DNA of 64,000 bases, taken from positions 1 to 64,000 of the forward strand of contig CAYPHY010000021.1 of the NCBI GenBank assembly GCA_964410625.1, written 5' to 3'. A model generated the notes under the pieces. It made no database searches. It was not told the DNA's origin and saw only the letters and a list, made by a program, of their open reading frames with translations. The DNA is from CAYPHY01 sp964410625. GTDB lineage: Bacteria > Chloroflexota > Anaerolineae > Promineifilales > Promineifilaceae. The position numbers and the translations under genes were made by a program. Positions 49,817 through 58,660 of this stretch are shown piece after piece; within the stretch, counting starts at the first letter, position 1; every line of letters begins with the position of its first letter.

Positions 49817-49893
49817 TGTACAGCGATTTTCCTAGATCGCTGGTGTCGTGCTTACTATAAAGAAGCCGCGATTTAGGAAAATCGCGCTACACG
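49817..49893. repeat. Dispersed GCGATTTTCC hairpin element
   Basis: TGTACAGCGATTTTCCTAGA is answered by GCGATTTAGGAAAATCGC and GCTACA. A near copy lies at 14217-14303. Only these two full copies were found by eye. Confidence 0.75.
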
Positions 49894-49911
49894 TTGCTCT
49901 GTGTTGAGAGG

Positions 49912-49949
49912 CAACAAAAAAGGCTGCCAACTGGCAGCCTTTTTTGTTG
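49912..49949. terminator. Bidirectional intrinsic terminator, 18-bp perfect stem
   Basis: CAACAAAAAAGGCTGCCA and TGGCAGCCTTTTTTGTTG are separated by two bases. On the minus strand it ends the gene at 49968-50978, 19 bases past its stop. The T-runs on both strands would also stop plus-strand readthrough. Confidence 0.9.
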
Positions 49950-49967
49950 TGTTAGACAGCAACGGAC

Positions 49968-50978
49968 TTAGCAGAAGTCGCGGGTGTAGTTGTCGAACCA
50001 GTTGTAGCTGTAGTGCGGCCCGCCAATTTCTTCGATGCGGATAGCCAGGCGCTCTGATCCATATAGACGCGGCGGAATGGGATAGGTAGCGTAGCCGCTG
50101 CCGGTGGGGCCGGAGTCGAACGTGCCAACGACGTCACCGGCGACGCCCAGAGTGCCGTTGGGGGCGATGAGCACCTGGAACGGCCGATTCACCGGAAATA
50201 CATCTGTGCGAATCGTTACACTCTGATCGCGCACAACACCACAAACAGAGAAGGTCGGTTCGGCGACGGGCGCGGAGTAGGGCTGGTTGTCGAACCAGTT
50301 ATAGCTGTAATGAGGGGCAGCTTCGGTGCGGATGGCAATGCGCTCCAATCCAACCAGGTTGGCCGGGATGGGAAATGTTGCCACCACCGACTCCCCATTG
50401 CCAGAGAAGATCGTTCCCACCGGCGTGCCATCAATTCCCAGTGTTCCCATTGGCCCCATTGTGACCAGGAAGGTACGGTCTGGCGGGAAGTTGTGGGTTT
50501 GGATGGTCACGGATTCGTTTATGACTACATTCTCAATGGTAATAATGGGCGTCCGTGCGGATTGGGGCGGAGTCAGGTTGTTGTAAAACCAGTTATAGCT
50601 ATAAGAGCCTTGTGCGCTTTCCAGGCGAATGGCGATTTGTCTGGCCCCCACTAGATTGGCCGGAATGGGGTAAGTAGCGACGAAGGTGCCTCCCGCGCCG
50701 GAATTGGTGACGCCAACCACAGTGCCGTTAATCCCCAATGTGCCGATTGGCCCCATTGTGACCACAAAGTCTTGTCCGGCGCGGAAGTTGCTGGTTTGAA
50801 TGGTAACGGATTGATCCACCACAACCTCTTCGATTGTGAAAGTGGGGATGGGGCGCTCTTGGGCCGAGGCGTCGTTTAACTTCACAGCCATCGCTGCCAA
50901 CAACAAGAGGGCAATGGCGGCGACGCCATATAGTGTGCGCAGGGGGGGAAGGGTGATCCGACCGATAATCTCTTTCAT
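49968..50978 (-). CDS. Secreted protein of three tandem beta-type repeats
   Basis: 336 residues from ATG 50978 with CAGGAGC. A signal peptide (helix about 16-34, likely cleavage after DASA) is followed by three repeats of about 95 residues. Each has a (V/I)xxSVTIxTxxFP core, a GTLGIxG-x-VVG turn, an ATYPIP segment, and ends YSYNWF(D/Y)N. Two cysteines occur only in the last repeat. I recognise no named family. The repeats look like small beta domains for surface binding or adhesion. It is a single-gene unit between an 18-bp terminator and a promoter gap. Confidence 0.75.
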   Translation of the reverse strand: MKEIIGRITLPPLRTLYGVAAIALLLLAAMAVKLNDASAQERPIPTFTIEEVVVDQSVTIQTSNFRAGQDFVVTMGPIGTLGINGTVVGVTNSGAGGTFVATYPIPANLVGARQIAIRLESAQGSYSYNWFYNNLTPPQSARTPIITIENVVINESVTIQTHNFPPDRTFLVTMGPMGTLGIDGTPVGTIFSGNGESVVATFPIPANLVGLERIAIRTEAAPHYSYNWFDNQPYSAPVAEPTFSVCGVVRDQSVTIRTDVFPVNRPFQVLIAPNGTLGVAGDVVGTFDSGPTGSGYATYPIPPRLYGSERLAIRIEEIGGPHYSYNWFDNYTRDFC

Positions 50979-51401
50979 CTTGATAGCTCCTGAGTGGTTC
51001 GGCCGCCGCTAAGTCGCCTGGCGGCATGTGAACAAACTGTATTTATGGTGAATGAGTTGAACTCACATCTCTTTTTCGCAAACTGCACGGTCCCGAAACG
51101 GCCGAACCGCCAGAGACGATCATGCCATATAGCCGCAGAGCAACCCATGAAACAGCCGTGAAAGGTTGGCCCTACAGGGCTAAATTCACCTCTTTTTCAC
51201 GAATAGAAACGGGGTTTCTTCAAGAAACCCCGTTTCTGATTGACCCCATTAATACACTAAAAATACACCATATTGACACCAAAAAGACACAATGATATAC
51301 TGCGACCAGAGTTAACGAGTTGACCTTTTTATCGGAGATGGGCTGTACAGTAGCCTGGCAAGCCCAATTTATTGTTGTTTGTACTACGGAGGAGACAAGC
51401 T
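50979..51401. other. 423-base gap with a palindrome and a promoter
   Basis: The divergent gap between the triple-repeat protein and the peptide-binding protein. AGAAACGGGGTTTCTT and its exact complement occupy 51205-51237. The SBP promoter is at 51273-51301. I see no further gene. Confidence 0.6.
51273..51301 (+). promoter_or_regulatory. Promoter of the first peptide-binding protein
   Basis: TTGACA (51273-51278), 17-base spacer, TATACT (51296-51301): near-consensus sigma-70 type, about 100 bases before the ATG. Confidence 0.75.
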
Positions 51402-53477
51402 ATGTGGACACAAAATGTGTGGACAAAAAAGAGAGTGAGTTATGCGATTGTCCTGTTGGCTGGCCTGTTTTTGCTGGCCGCTTGCCATCCACAGACCCAG
51501 GTTGTTGAGGTAACGCGAGTGGTGACGGAGACCATTGTTCAAGAAGGACAAGAGGTGGTGGTGACGAGCATTGTCACCGAAATGGAAGAGGTGGTGGTGA
51601 CGGCAACGCCGGAGCCGGAAATGCCCCTCTCGTTGACCGCCCCAGAACCGACGATCTATCGCGAATTGTCCTTTGGTGAACCGGATACGCTCGATCCAGC
51701 CCTCGATTACGAGACGTCGGGTGGCAACGTGCTGCAAAATGTGATGGAGCCGTTGATCATCTATGACTATACCGATGGCACCAGCTTTGTTCCGGCGCTG
51801 GCTGTGGAGGTCCCCACACTGGATAACGGTGGCATCTCCGAGGACGGCCTGACCTACACTTTTAATATCCGCGAAGGGGTTTCCTTCCATGCGGGAGGCA
51901 CCCTGGAGCCGCACGATGTGGCCTATACCTTCCAGCGCGGGTTGCTGCAATCGGACCCCAACGGGCCGCAATGGTTGTTGTTGGAACCGATTATGGGTTA
52001 TGCCTCTGGCGACGTGACAGAAGAGATCGCTGGGGGAGCCTATGCCGGTGATCCTGAGGGGCTGGTGGCAAATGCAACGGCCGAAGAGTTGCTGGCGACG
52101 TGTGAAAAGGTACAGGCGGCCGTCGTTGCCGATGACGCAGCCGGGACCGTCACTTTTAATCTCGCTCAACCCTGGGGGCCATTCCTAGCCATCCTGGCCA
52201 GCACCTGGGGATCGGTATTGGATATGGAATGGGCCATTGAGCAAGGTTCCTGGGATGGAGATTGTGCCACCTGGCAGGATTATTACGCCCCCGGCGCTGA
52301 AAATTCAGAGCTAAGCGCGGTGGTCAATGGAACCGGCCCCTATATGCTCGACAGTTGGACACCGGGGCAGGAGCTGGTGTTGGTTGCCAACGAGAATTAC
52401 TGGCGCACCGAAGAGACGCCGAAGTGGGAAGGCGGCCCATTTGGCCCTCCGGCCATTGAGACGATCATCTATGAAGTAGTGGATGAATGGGGGACGCGCT
52501 TTGCCTCCTTCCAGGTGGGTGATGCGGAATGGGTGGCGGTGAATCCCGAAAACGAAACCCAGGTGGATGCTTTGGTGGGCGAGACATGTGATGCTGTGAC
52601 GCGAGAGTGTACGGTTAATCCCGACAACCCCAACGGCACGATTCGCAAATGGGTTAATCGGCCGAGCGTCAGCCGCACCGACGTTTTCCTGGCCTTCAAC
52701 GTGGCCGAGGACTCCCCCTATATTGGTAGCGGGCAATTGGATGGCAACGGCATCCCCCACAACTTCTTCAGCGACTTAAATGTGCGTAAGGCATTTGCGA
52801 CTTGCTTCAATTACGACATCTATAACCAGGAAGTGTTGCTCGGAACGGGCGTACGCAACAACGGCCCGATCATCCTCGGTATGTTGGGCTATAACCCCGA
52901 TGGCCTGATATATGACTATAATCCAGAGGAGTGCACCGCCTACTTTGAGCAGGCATGGGACGGCCAATTGTCGGAGACGGGTTTCCGCTTCCAAATCGCC
53001 TTCAACACGGGCAATACCACGCGCCAAACGGTAGCCGAAATCTACCAGGCGGAGATTGGGGCGATCAACCCACTGTACCAGGTGGAGACGATTGGCTTGC
53101 CCTGGCCGACCTTCCTGCGCTCGTTCAATGCTTCGCAACTGCCGGTGGCGATCTCCGCCTGGCTTGAGGACATCCACGATCCACACAACTGGGTGCAGCC
53201 TTATCTGGTGGGGACCTATGCCGGTCGTCAGGGGTTGCCTGAGGATATTGTCGCCCAGTTTGCAGAGCTGGTGAATGCCGGCGTCACCTCGGCCGATCCC
53301 GCCGAACGCGAGCAAATCTACTTCCAGATTCAAGAACTGCATCACGAAATCTTGCCGCAGGTGATCTTGCTCCAGCGCGATACCCCCTACTATGAGCAAC
53401 GCTGGGTGGAGGGTTACTACTATCGGGTGGGGGCCTTCGGCCGTGACTACTATGCCTACTCTTTGAAGACAGAGTAA
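51402..53477 (+). CDS. Peptide ABC transporter binding lipoprotein (family 5), copy 1
   Basis: 691 residues from ATG 51402 with GGAGGAG. Signal helix and lipobox LAAC precede a coiled-coil-like stalk of repeated VVEVTRVVTETIVQ and EEVVVTATPEP. The family 5 binding fold follows: SFGEPDTLDPALDYET, NVLQNVMEPLI, YTFNIREGVSFHAGG, LEPHDVAYTFQRGL, and late ISAWLEDIHDPHNWVQPYL. It captures di- or oligopeptides for the DppBCDF importer encoded nearby. It is clearly paralogous with the protein at 56260-58317. It has its own promoter and ends with a hairpin. Confidence 0.9.
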   Translation: MWTQNVWTKKRVSYAIVLLAGLFLLAACHPQTQVVEVTRVVTETIVQEGQEVVVTSIVTEMEEVVVTATPEPEMPLSLTAPEPTIYRELSFGEPDTLDPALDYETSGGNVLQNVMEPLIIYDYTDGTSFVPALAVEVPTLDNGGISEDGLTYTFNIREGVSFHAGGTLEPHDVAYTFQRGLLQSDPNGPQWLLLEPIMGYASGDVTEEIAGGAYAGDPEGLVANATAEELLATCEKVQAAVVADDAAGTVTFNLAQPWGPFLAILASTWGSVLDMEWAIEQGSWDGDCATWQDYYAPGAENSELSAVVNGTGPYMLDSWTPGQELVLVANENYWRTEETPKWEGGPFGPPAIETIIYEVVDEWGTRFASFQVGDAEWVAVNPENETQVDALVGETCDAVTRECTVNPDNPNGTIRKWVNRPSVSRTDVFLAFNVAEDSPYIGSGQLDGNGIPHNFFSDLNVRKAFATCFNYDIYNQEVLLGTGVRNNGPIILGMLGYNPDGLIYDYNPEECTAYFEQAWDGQLSETGFRFQIAFNTGNTTRQTVAEIYQAEIGAINPLYQVETIGLPWPTFLRSFNASQLPVAISAWLEDIHDPHNWVQPYLVGTYAGRQGLPEDIVAQFAELVNAGVTSADPAEREQIYFQIQELHHEILPQVILLQRDTPYYEQRWVEGYYYRVGAFGRDYYAYSLKTE

Positions 53478-53564
53478 GTGCAGTTGAGTCGCCAATCGCC
53501 GATAGTAGGCAGTCATTGTTTGGTATAGGCTTGGGTTAATGCCAGGCAATAACCAAAGACAAGA

Positions 53565-53607
53565 AAGCGTTAGGTAGATGTTGCAAAAGCAAATCTACCT
53601 AACGCTT
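53565..53607 (+). terminator. Hairpin after the first binding-protein gene
   Basis: AAGCGTTAGGTAGAT and ATCTACCTAACGCTT form a perfect 15-bp stem with a 13-base loop about 90 bases after the stop. There is no T-run, so termination may be Rho-type or the hairpin may protect the mRNA end. Confidence 0.6.
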
Positions 53608-53656
53608 ACTGTTTACTGCCCACTGATCACTGCTTACTATCCACTGCTCACCGCCA
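53605..53656. repeat. 7-bp array
   Basis: TTACTGT, TTACTGC, CCACTGA, TCACTGC, TTACTAT, CCACTGC, TCACCGC. Same family as 41411-41445. Confidence 0.8.
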
Positions 53657-53695
53657 GCACGCCTTCTTAATCTCAAAACCTGTTTTGTCACCAAC

Positions 53696-53724
53696 TTGCC
53701 ACTAGAGCGACCATATGTTATAGT
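53696..53724 (+). promoter_or_regulatory. Promoter of dppD-dppF
   Basis: TTGCCA (53696-53701), 17-base spacer, TATAGT (53719-53724). The predicted leader is about 215 bases. Confidence 0.55.
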
Positions 53725-53947
53725 ATGCGCGACATACGAGGTTACCGGTTTGACACAAAGTGATAGCCCATATGTATCAGGGAGCTAGACGAGTATTGGC
53801 GGGTAATGTGTGATGAAAATTTTGATTAATGCTTTGGTTTAGGTATAGTTAAGTATGGCGTTCCAAGCCCATATGCTAAATAATAGCGATATATTTCACA
53901 CATGTTTCCGCACGCACAAGCACGTCTCCAGATAGAAGGGATATTAT

Positions 53948-54979
53948 ATGGCGCATTTATTAGATGTTCGTAACCTGGTAACCCGATTTTATACTGAAGA
54001 TGGCATCGTCTATGCTGTAAATGGAATATCATATACCCTTAATGAAGGCGAGTCGATGGCCATCGTTGGGGAAAGCGGTTCGGGCAAATCAGTTGGCGTT
54101 AAGTCGCTGATGGGCCTGATTCCAAGTCCCCCCGGCAAAGTGGAAGAAGGAGAAGTCATTTTTAACGGCCGTGACCTGCTCAAGCTCTCCCCAGAAGAGA
54201 TGCGCCGGGTGCGCGGCCGTGAATTGGCGATGATCTTTCAGGACCCAATGACGTCGCTGAACCCCGTTTTAACCATTGGTCTGCAAATGACCGAAGCGTT
54301 GGAACTCCACCTGGGCATGAAGAAGGAACAGGCGGAGGAGCGAGCGGCCGAATTGTTGACCATGGTTGGTCTGCCCAATGCGGCCGATCGTCTGAAAGAT
54401 TATCCCCATCAATTTTCCGGCGGCCAACGTCAGCGCATTGGCATCGCCATGGCCCTCTCCTGTAACCCCTCCTTGCTCATCGCTGACGAACCCACCACTG
54501 CCCTAGATGTAACCATCCAGGCCCAGATTGTCGATCTGGTCATCCGGCTGAAACAACAGCTAGGTATGGCCATTATCTGGATCACCCATGACCTGGGGGT
54601 TATTGCCGGCATGGTGGATAAAGTCGCTGTGATGTATGCGGGTTTCATTGTCGAGTTGGCTCCTGTTCGAGCCTTGTATAAGGAGACAAGCCATCCTTAT
54701 ACGCTAGGCTTGCTCGAATCCTTACCAAAGGTGGACCTGGGCAAGAAAGAACGGCTGTTGCCGATTCGCGGCCTGCCACCTGATCTTCTGCAAAAACCAG
54801 ACCACTGCCCATTTGCACCCCGTTGCCGCTATGTGATTGACCGCTGTTGGGAGGAAAACCCGCCACTAATGCCGGTGTCCCCCGACCACACATCCGCTTG
54901 TTGGCGTGCAGACGAAATACACGATGGTCTCCGCATCACAGAGTATGCTGAAGAAGAACAGGAGTTGGTACCGGCATGA
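53948..54979 (+). CDS. dppD: Peptide ABC transporter ATPase DppD
   Basis: 343 residues. Walker A GESGSGKSVGV, signature FSGGQRQRIGIAMAL, Walker B LLIADEPTTALDV and switch His ITHDLGVIAG. The oligopeptide-type C-terminal extension carries the Cys cluster CPFAPRCRYVIDRCWEENPP (split at CRY), which binds an iron-sulfur or similar site in relatives. dppF overlaps by 4 bases (ATGA). Confidence 0.95.
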   Translation: MAHLLDVRNLVTRFYTEDGIVYAVNGISYTLNEGESMAIVGESGSGKSVGVKSLMGLIPSPPGKVEEGEVIFNGRDLLKLSPEEMRRVRGRELAMIFQDPMTSLNPVLTIGLQMTEALELHLGMKKEQAEERAAELLTMVGLPNAADRLKDYPHQFSGGQRQRIGIAMALSCNPSLLIADEPTTALDVTIQAQIVDLVIRLKQQLGMAIIWITHDLGVIAGMVDKVAVMYAGFIVELAPVRALYKETSHPYTLGLLESLPKVDLGKKERLLPIRGLPPDLLQKPDHCPFAPRCRYVIDRCWEENPPLMPVSPDHTSACWRADEIHDGLRITEYAEEEQELVPA

Positions 54980-56088
54980 GTAACATAACAGTTTCCGATC
55001 AAGTGTCCAACACAGCGGCCAGCGAAGTAGGCGGCAACGCGTCGAATCCACAGGCGGACATCAACTCCCACAACCGTCCGTCGGCCGCCAACGGCAATCG
55101 CCCCGTCTTAGTTCGCGTTGAAAATCTAAAAAAGCATTTCCCCATCCGTCGCGGTGTTCTACGTCGCCAGGTAGGGGCGATTAAAGCGGTGGACGGCGTC
55201 ACTTTTGATATTTATAAGGGGGAGACGCTCGGTTTGGTGGGTGAAAGCGGTTGTGGCAAATCAACGGCCGGACGCACCATTTTGCAACTAGAGGTGCCAA
55301 CGGAAGGGCAAGTCATCTTTAATGATCGTAATTTGACCGACCTGAGCCGTGGCGATCTGCGCCGGGCACGCCGCCACATGCAGATGATCTTCCAAGACCC
55401 CTATGCATGCCTCAACCCGCGCATGACGGTTGGCAATATCATTGGCGAGCCGCTGCAAATTCATGGCATCGGCAATGCCAACGACCGCAAACAACGGGTT
55501 AAAGACCTGTTGGCTCTGGTGGGACTCAACCCTTATTTCGTCAATCGTTATCCCCACGAATTTTCCGGCGGCCAGCGCCAGCGCATTGGCGTGGCCCGCG
55601 CGTTGGCCACCAACCCCTCCTTTATCGTGGCTGACGAACCGATTTCGGCGCTCGATGTTTCCATTCAGGCCCAGGTCGTGAATCTGCTGGATGATTTGAA
55701 ATCAGAGCTGGGGCTTACGTATTTGTTTATCGCTCATGATCTGTCGATGGTGCGCTATATTAGCGACCGGGTAGCGGTGATGTATCTCGGCCGTATCGTC
55801 GAGCTAAGCCAAAGTGGTGAGGTCTATCGGCAGCCTCTGCATCCCTATACCCAGGCTTTGCTATCCGCTATTCCGCTGCCTGACCCGGACAAAGAGACAC
55901 GGCGGCAACGGATCATCCTGGAAGGGGATGTCCCCAGCCCGGCCAACCCACCGACTGGCTGTCGTTTCCATCCCCGCTGCGGCTATGCAACGGACATCTG
56001 TCGCACCGATGATCCTGAATTTCGCAACTTACCAACCAACGGTCACCAACACATGGTGGCCTGCCACCATGCAGAGAAATTTCTGTAA
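54976..56088 (+). CDS. dppF: Peptide ABC transporter ATPase DppF
   Basis: 370 residues. An unusual polar, low-complexity 45-residue N-terminus precedes VRVENLKKHFPIRRG, the normal start of DppF. Walker A GESGCGKSTAG, signature FSGGQRQRIGVARAL, Walker B FIVADEPISALDVS, switch His IAHDLSMVRY, and C-terminal CRFHPRCGYATDIC. It pairs with DppD. The repeat array begins at the stop codon. Confidence 0.95.
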   Translation: MSNITVSDQVSNTAASEVGGNASNPQADINSHNRPSAANGNRPVLVRVENLKKHFPIRRGVLRRQVGAIKAVDGVTFDIYKGETLGLVGESGCGKSTAGRTILQLEVPTEGQVIFNDRNLTDLSRGDLRRARRHMQMIFQDPYACLNPRMTVGNIIGEPLQIHGIGNANDRKQRVKDLLALVGLNPYFVNRYPHEFSGGQRQRIGVARALATNPSFIVADEPISALDVSIQAQVVNLLDDLKSELGLTYLFIAHDLSMVRYISDRVAVMYLGRIVELSQSGEVYRQPLHPYTQALLSAIPLPDPDKETRRQRIILEGDVPSPANPPTGCRFHPRCGYATDICRTDDPEFRNLPTNGHQHMVACHHAEKFL

Positions 56089-56165
56089 TTAGTGGCGAGT
56101 GGCGAGTGGTGAGTGATTAGTAGCCAATCACTCATCACTTGCCACTCGTCACTCACCACTCATTA
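56086..56165. repeat. Inverted 7-bp array between dppF and the second binding protein
   Basis: TTAGTGG, CGAGTGG, CGAGTGG, TGAGTGA, TTAGTAG on the left; CACTCAT, CACTTGC, CACTCGT, CACTCAC, CACTCAT on the right. It starts at the dppF stop. Confidence 0.9.
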
Positions 56166-56259
56166 GGAGGTGATGTCGAGAGCAAAAACTGACGGTGATT
56201 TGAATTGGGAAGACTTGTAAACAACTTAAATCCTTAGTAGATGGAGGAGACACAAAAAC

Positions 56260-58317
56260 ATGTTGCACAATAAGCGACTTGGGCTGTATTTGGCCCTATT
56301 TACCGTGCTGGCGCTGGTGCTTGTAGCCTGCCAGCCGCAAACCCAGGTTGTCGAAGTGACCCGCGTGGTCACCGAGACGATCGTCGAAGAAGGTCAGGAA
56401 GTCGTGGTGACCAGCATTGTCACCGAGACAGAAGAGGTTGTCGTCACCGCGACGCCGGAACCTGTCGAAGAAGTTTCGCTGACTGCCCCCGATCCGACAA
56501 CGTATACCGAGTTGCTCTTTGGTGATATCAACACCCTCGACCCGGCCCTGGCTTATGACACTGCCAGCAGCCGCGCGTTGGATCAAATTCTTGAGCCGCT
56601 GATCTGGTATAACTATACCGACGCGACCACCTACGTTCCCATGCTGGCGACGGAAGTACCCAGCCTGGAGAATGGCGGTATCTCTGAAGATGGCATGACC
56701 TACACCTTCAATATCCGCGAAGGCGTTACCTTCCATGATGGTGGCACGCTGGAACCCCACGATGTGGCCTATACCTTCCAGCGCGGTCTGCTGCAATCGG
56801 ACCCGAACGGCCCGCAGTGGCTGTTTATTGAGCCATTGATGGGTTACTTTGATACCCACGACATCACCGAGGAAATCGGCGGTGGCGAGTATGGTGGCGA
56901 TCCCGAAGCTTTGGTTGCCAATGCTTCCGCGGAAGAGTTGTTGGCGACCTGTGAGAAGGTGAAGGCGGCCGTTGTCGCTGATGACGACGCTGGGACCGTT
57001 ACCTTCAATCTGGTGCAGCCGTGGGGTCCTTTCCTGGCTACGATGGCCGGCACCTGGGGCCGCATCATTGATATGGAATGGGCGGTTGAGCAAGGCTCCT
57101 GGGATGGCGACTGCGCCACCTGGCAAAACCACTACGCTCCTGGTGCAGCGAACTCGGAACTGACGAGTGTTGTCAACGGGACCGGCCCCTATGCCCTGGA
57201 ATACTGGACGCCTGGTGAGGAATATGTCCTGACGGCGAACCAGAACTACTGGCGCACCGAGCCGATGTGGGAAGGTGGACCTTCGGGCGTGCCCACAATT
57301 GAGACCGTTATCATCCGTCAGGTTGATGAATGGGGTACTCGTTTCGCCTCCTTGCAAGCCGGTGATGCCGAGTGGGTCTCGGTTAACCTGGAGAACTACT
57401 CCCAGGTTGATGCGCTAGTTGGTGAAAGCTGCAATTGGGAAACCTTTGAATGTACGCCAACCGAAACGCCGGACGGCCCGCTGCGTCGCTGGGACGATCT
57501 GCCCAGCACCTCCCGTACCGACGTTTTCCTGACCTGGAACGTGGCCGAGGGTTCGCCCTATATCGGCAGCGCCCAGCTGGACGGCAATGGTATCCCCAAT
57601 GACTTCTTCAGCGACATCAATGTTCGTAAAGCGATGGCTACCTGCTTCGATTACGAGACCTACATCGCTGAGGCGTTGAGCGGCCGCGGTGTGCGCAACA
57701 ACGGCCCGATCATCCTCGACATGTTGGGCTACAACCTCGATGGACCGATGTATGAGTACAACCCCGAGGAATGTGCCGCCTATCTTGAGGAAGCGCATGG
57801 TGGGCAGTTGCCGGAGACCGGCTTCCGCTTCCAGATCGCTTTCAACACCGGCAACACCACGCGCCAGACCGTAGGCGCGATCTACCAGTCGGAGATGGCA
57901 GCGATCAACCCGCTGTACCAGATTGAACTGGTTGGTTTGCCCTGGCCGACCTTCCTGCGTTCCTTCGCCGCCAGCCAGTTGCCCGTTTCGGTCAGCGGTT
58001 GGCTCGAGGATATCCATGACCCGCACAACTGGGTCCATCCGTACACGGTTGGTACCTTCGCTGGCCGGTCTGGCCTTCCCGCAGAAGTGACGGCGCAATT
58101 CCAGGAAATGGTCACCGCTGGTGTGTCGGCTTCCGACCCGGCAGAGCGCGAAGCGGTCTACTTTGACCTGCAACAAGCTTACTACGATCAGGCTGTTGGC
58201 GTGATCCTCGCCCAGGCAACCTCGAATCGTTATGAGCAACGTTGGGTCGAAGGCTGGTATCAGAACACGGCCGCCTTTGCACCTTACTACTACGCGATGT
58301 CTTTGCGTGGCGAGTAA
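56260..58317 (+). CDS. Peptide ABC transporter binding lipoprotein (family 5), copy 2
   Basis: 685 residues from ATG 56260 with GGAGGAG. Lipobox LVAC, then the same stalk (VVEVTRVVTETIVEEG, EEVVVTATPEPVEE) and the same fold as copy 1: LLFGDINTLDPALAYDT, YTFNIREGVTFHDGG, LEPHDVAYTFQRGL, VSGWLEDIHDPHNWVHPYT. The copies are close enough (long identical blocks) to be a recent duplication around dppDF. Differences in the middle and C-terminus suggest split substrate ranges. It lies upstream of dppB and dppC and probably is the high-expression subunit of the importer. Confidence 0.92.
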   Translation: MLHNKRLGLYLALFTVLALVLVACQPQTQVVEVTRVVTETIVEEGQEVVVTSIVTETEEVVVTATPEPVEEVSLTAPDPTTYTELLFGDINTLDPALAYDTASSRALDQILEPLIWYNYTDATTYVPMLATEVPSLENGGISEDGMTYTFNIREGVTFHDGGTLEPHDVAYTFQRGLLQSDPNGPQWLFIEPLMGYFDTHDITEEIGGGEYGGDPEALVANASAEELLATCEKVKAAVVADDDAGTVTFNLVQPWGPFLATMAGTWGRIIDMEWAVEQGSWDGDCATWQNHYAPGAANSELTSVVNGTGPYALEYWTPGEEYVLTANQNYWRTEPMWEGGPSGVPTIETVIIRQVDEWGTRFASLQAGDAEWVSVNLENYSQVDALVGESCNWETFECTPTETPDGPLRRWDDLPSTSRTDVFLTWNVAEGSPYIGSAQLDGNGIPNDFFSDINVRKAMATCFDYETYIAEALSGRGVRNNGPIILDMLGYNLDGPMYEYNPEECAAYLEEAHGGQLPETGFRFQIAFNTGNTTRQTVGAIYQSEMAAINPLYQIELVGLPWPTFLRSFAASQLPVSVSGWLEDIHDPHNWVHPYTVGTFAGRSGLPAEVTAQFQEMVTAGVSASDPAEREAVYFDLQQAYYDQAVGVILAQATSNRYEQRWVEGWYQNTAAFAPYYYAMSLRGE

Positions 58318-58660
58318 GCTGATTGTTTTCAATGCGATAGCACCGGCTGGTCCTTGATTGGCCGGTTGCTTATCTAGCAGCTTAATACAAGGTGGGCCGC
58401 CTTTTTGGAGGTGGTCCACCTTGTCGCCCACCTTGTGGGCAAGCAAGCATTGGGCAAGCAAGCATAGCTATTTCATTAATATGGTTGATGGTGGCTAGGA
58501 TTATTAGCAGGATAGATTTATAAATGAAGATGAGTGAGCATGAGTGCGGCCGACATTCATGAGTAGTCATGTTTATTTATGAATGATTGTCAACCACCGT
58601 TTTGCCTGGTTAAAGTCTTTACTTATTCAATTAAGGAGCGTTGCTCAGGAGTAAGAAACT
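58318..58660. other. 343-base gap with two hairpins and a 15-bp direct repeat
   Basis: ACCGGC/GCCGGT at 58342-58366; a 15-bp GU-tolerant stem with GGTGGGCCGCC and GGTGGTCCACC at 58387-58424, probably a transcript end after the binding protein; and TGGGCAAGCAAGCAT twice in tandem at 58436-58465. The AT-rich part before 58661 may hold a dppB promoter. No gene is seen. Confidence 0.6.

Larger units (their letters stand above)
53478..53947. other. 470-base gap with hairpin, 7-bp array and promoter
   Basis: In order: a hairpin at 53565-53607, a 7-bp array at 53605-53656, and a promoter at 53696-53724 followed by a 220-base leader to dppD. The leader contains AGCCCATATG twice (near 53766 and 53867), a direct repeat of unknown meaning. 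No gene is seen. Confidence 0.6.

Noticed and set aside
53605..53656. Tandem arrays as a possible CRISPR
   Set aside because: Units are 7-9 bp and contiguous without spacers, and no cas genes are present.
56296..58461. Two long minus-strand frames (about 350 codons each) opposite the second peptide-binding protein
   Set aside because: They mirror a well-supported gene, show no motifs, and similar shadows occur opposite the first copy.
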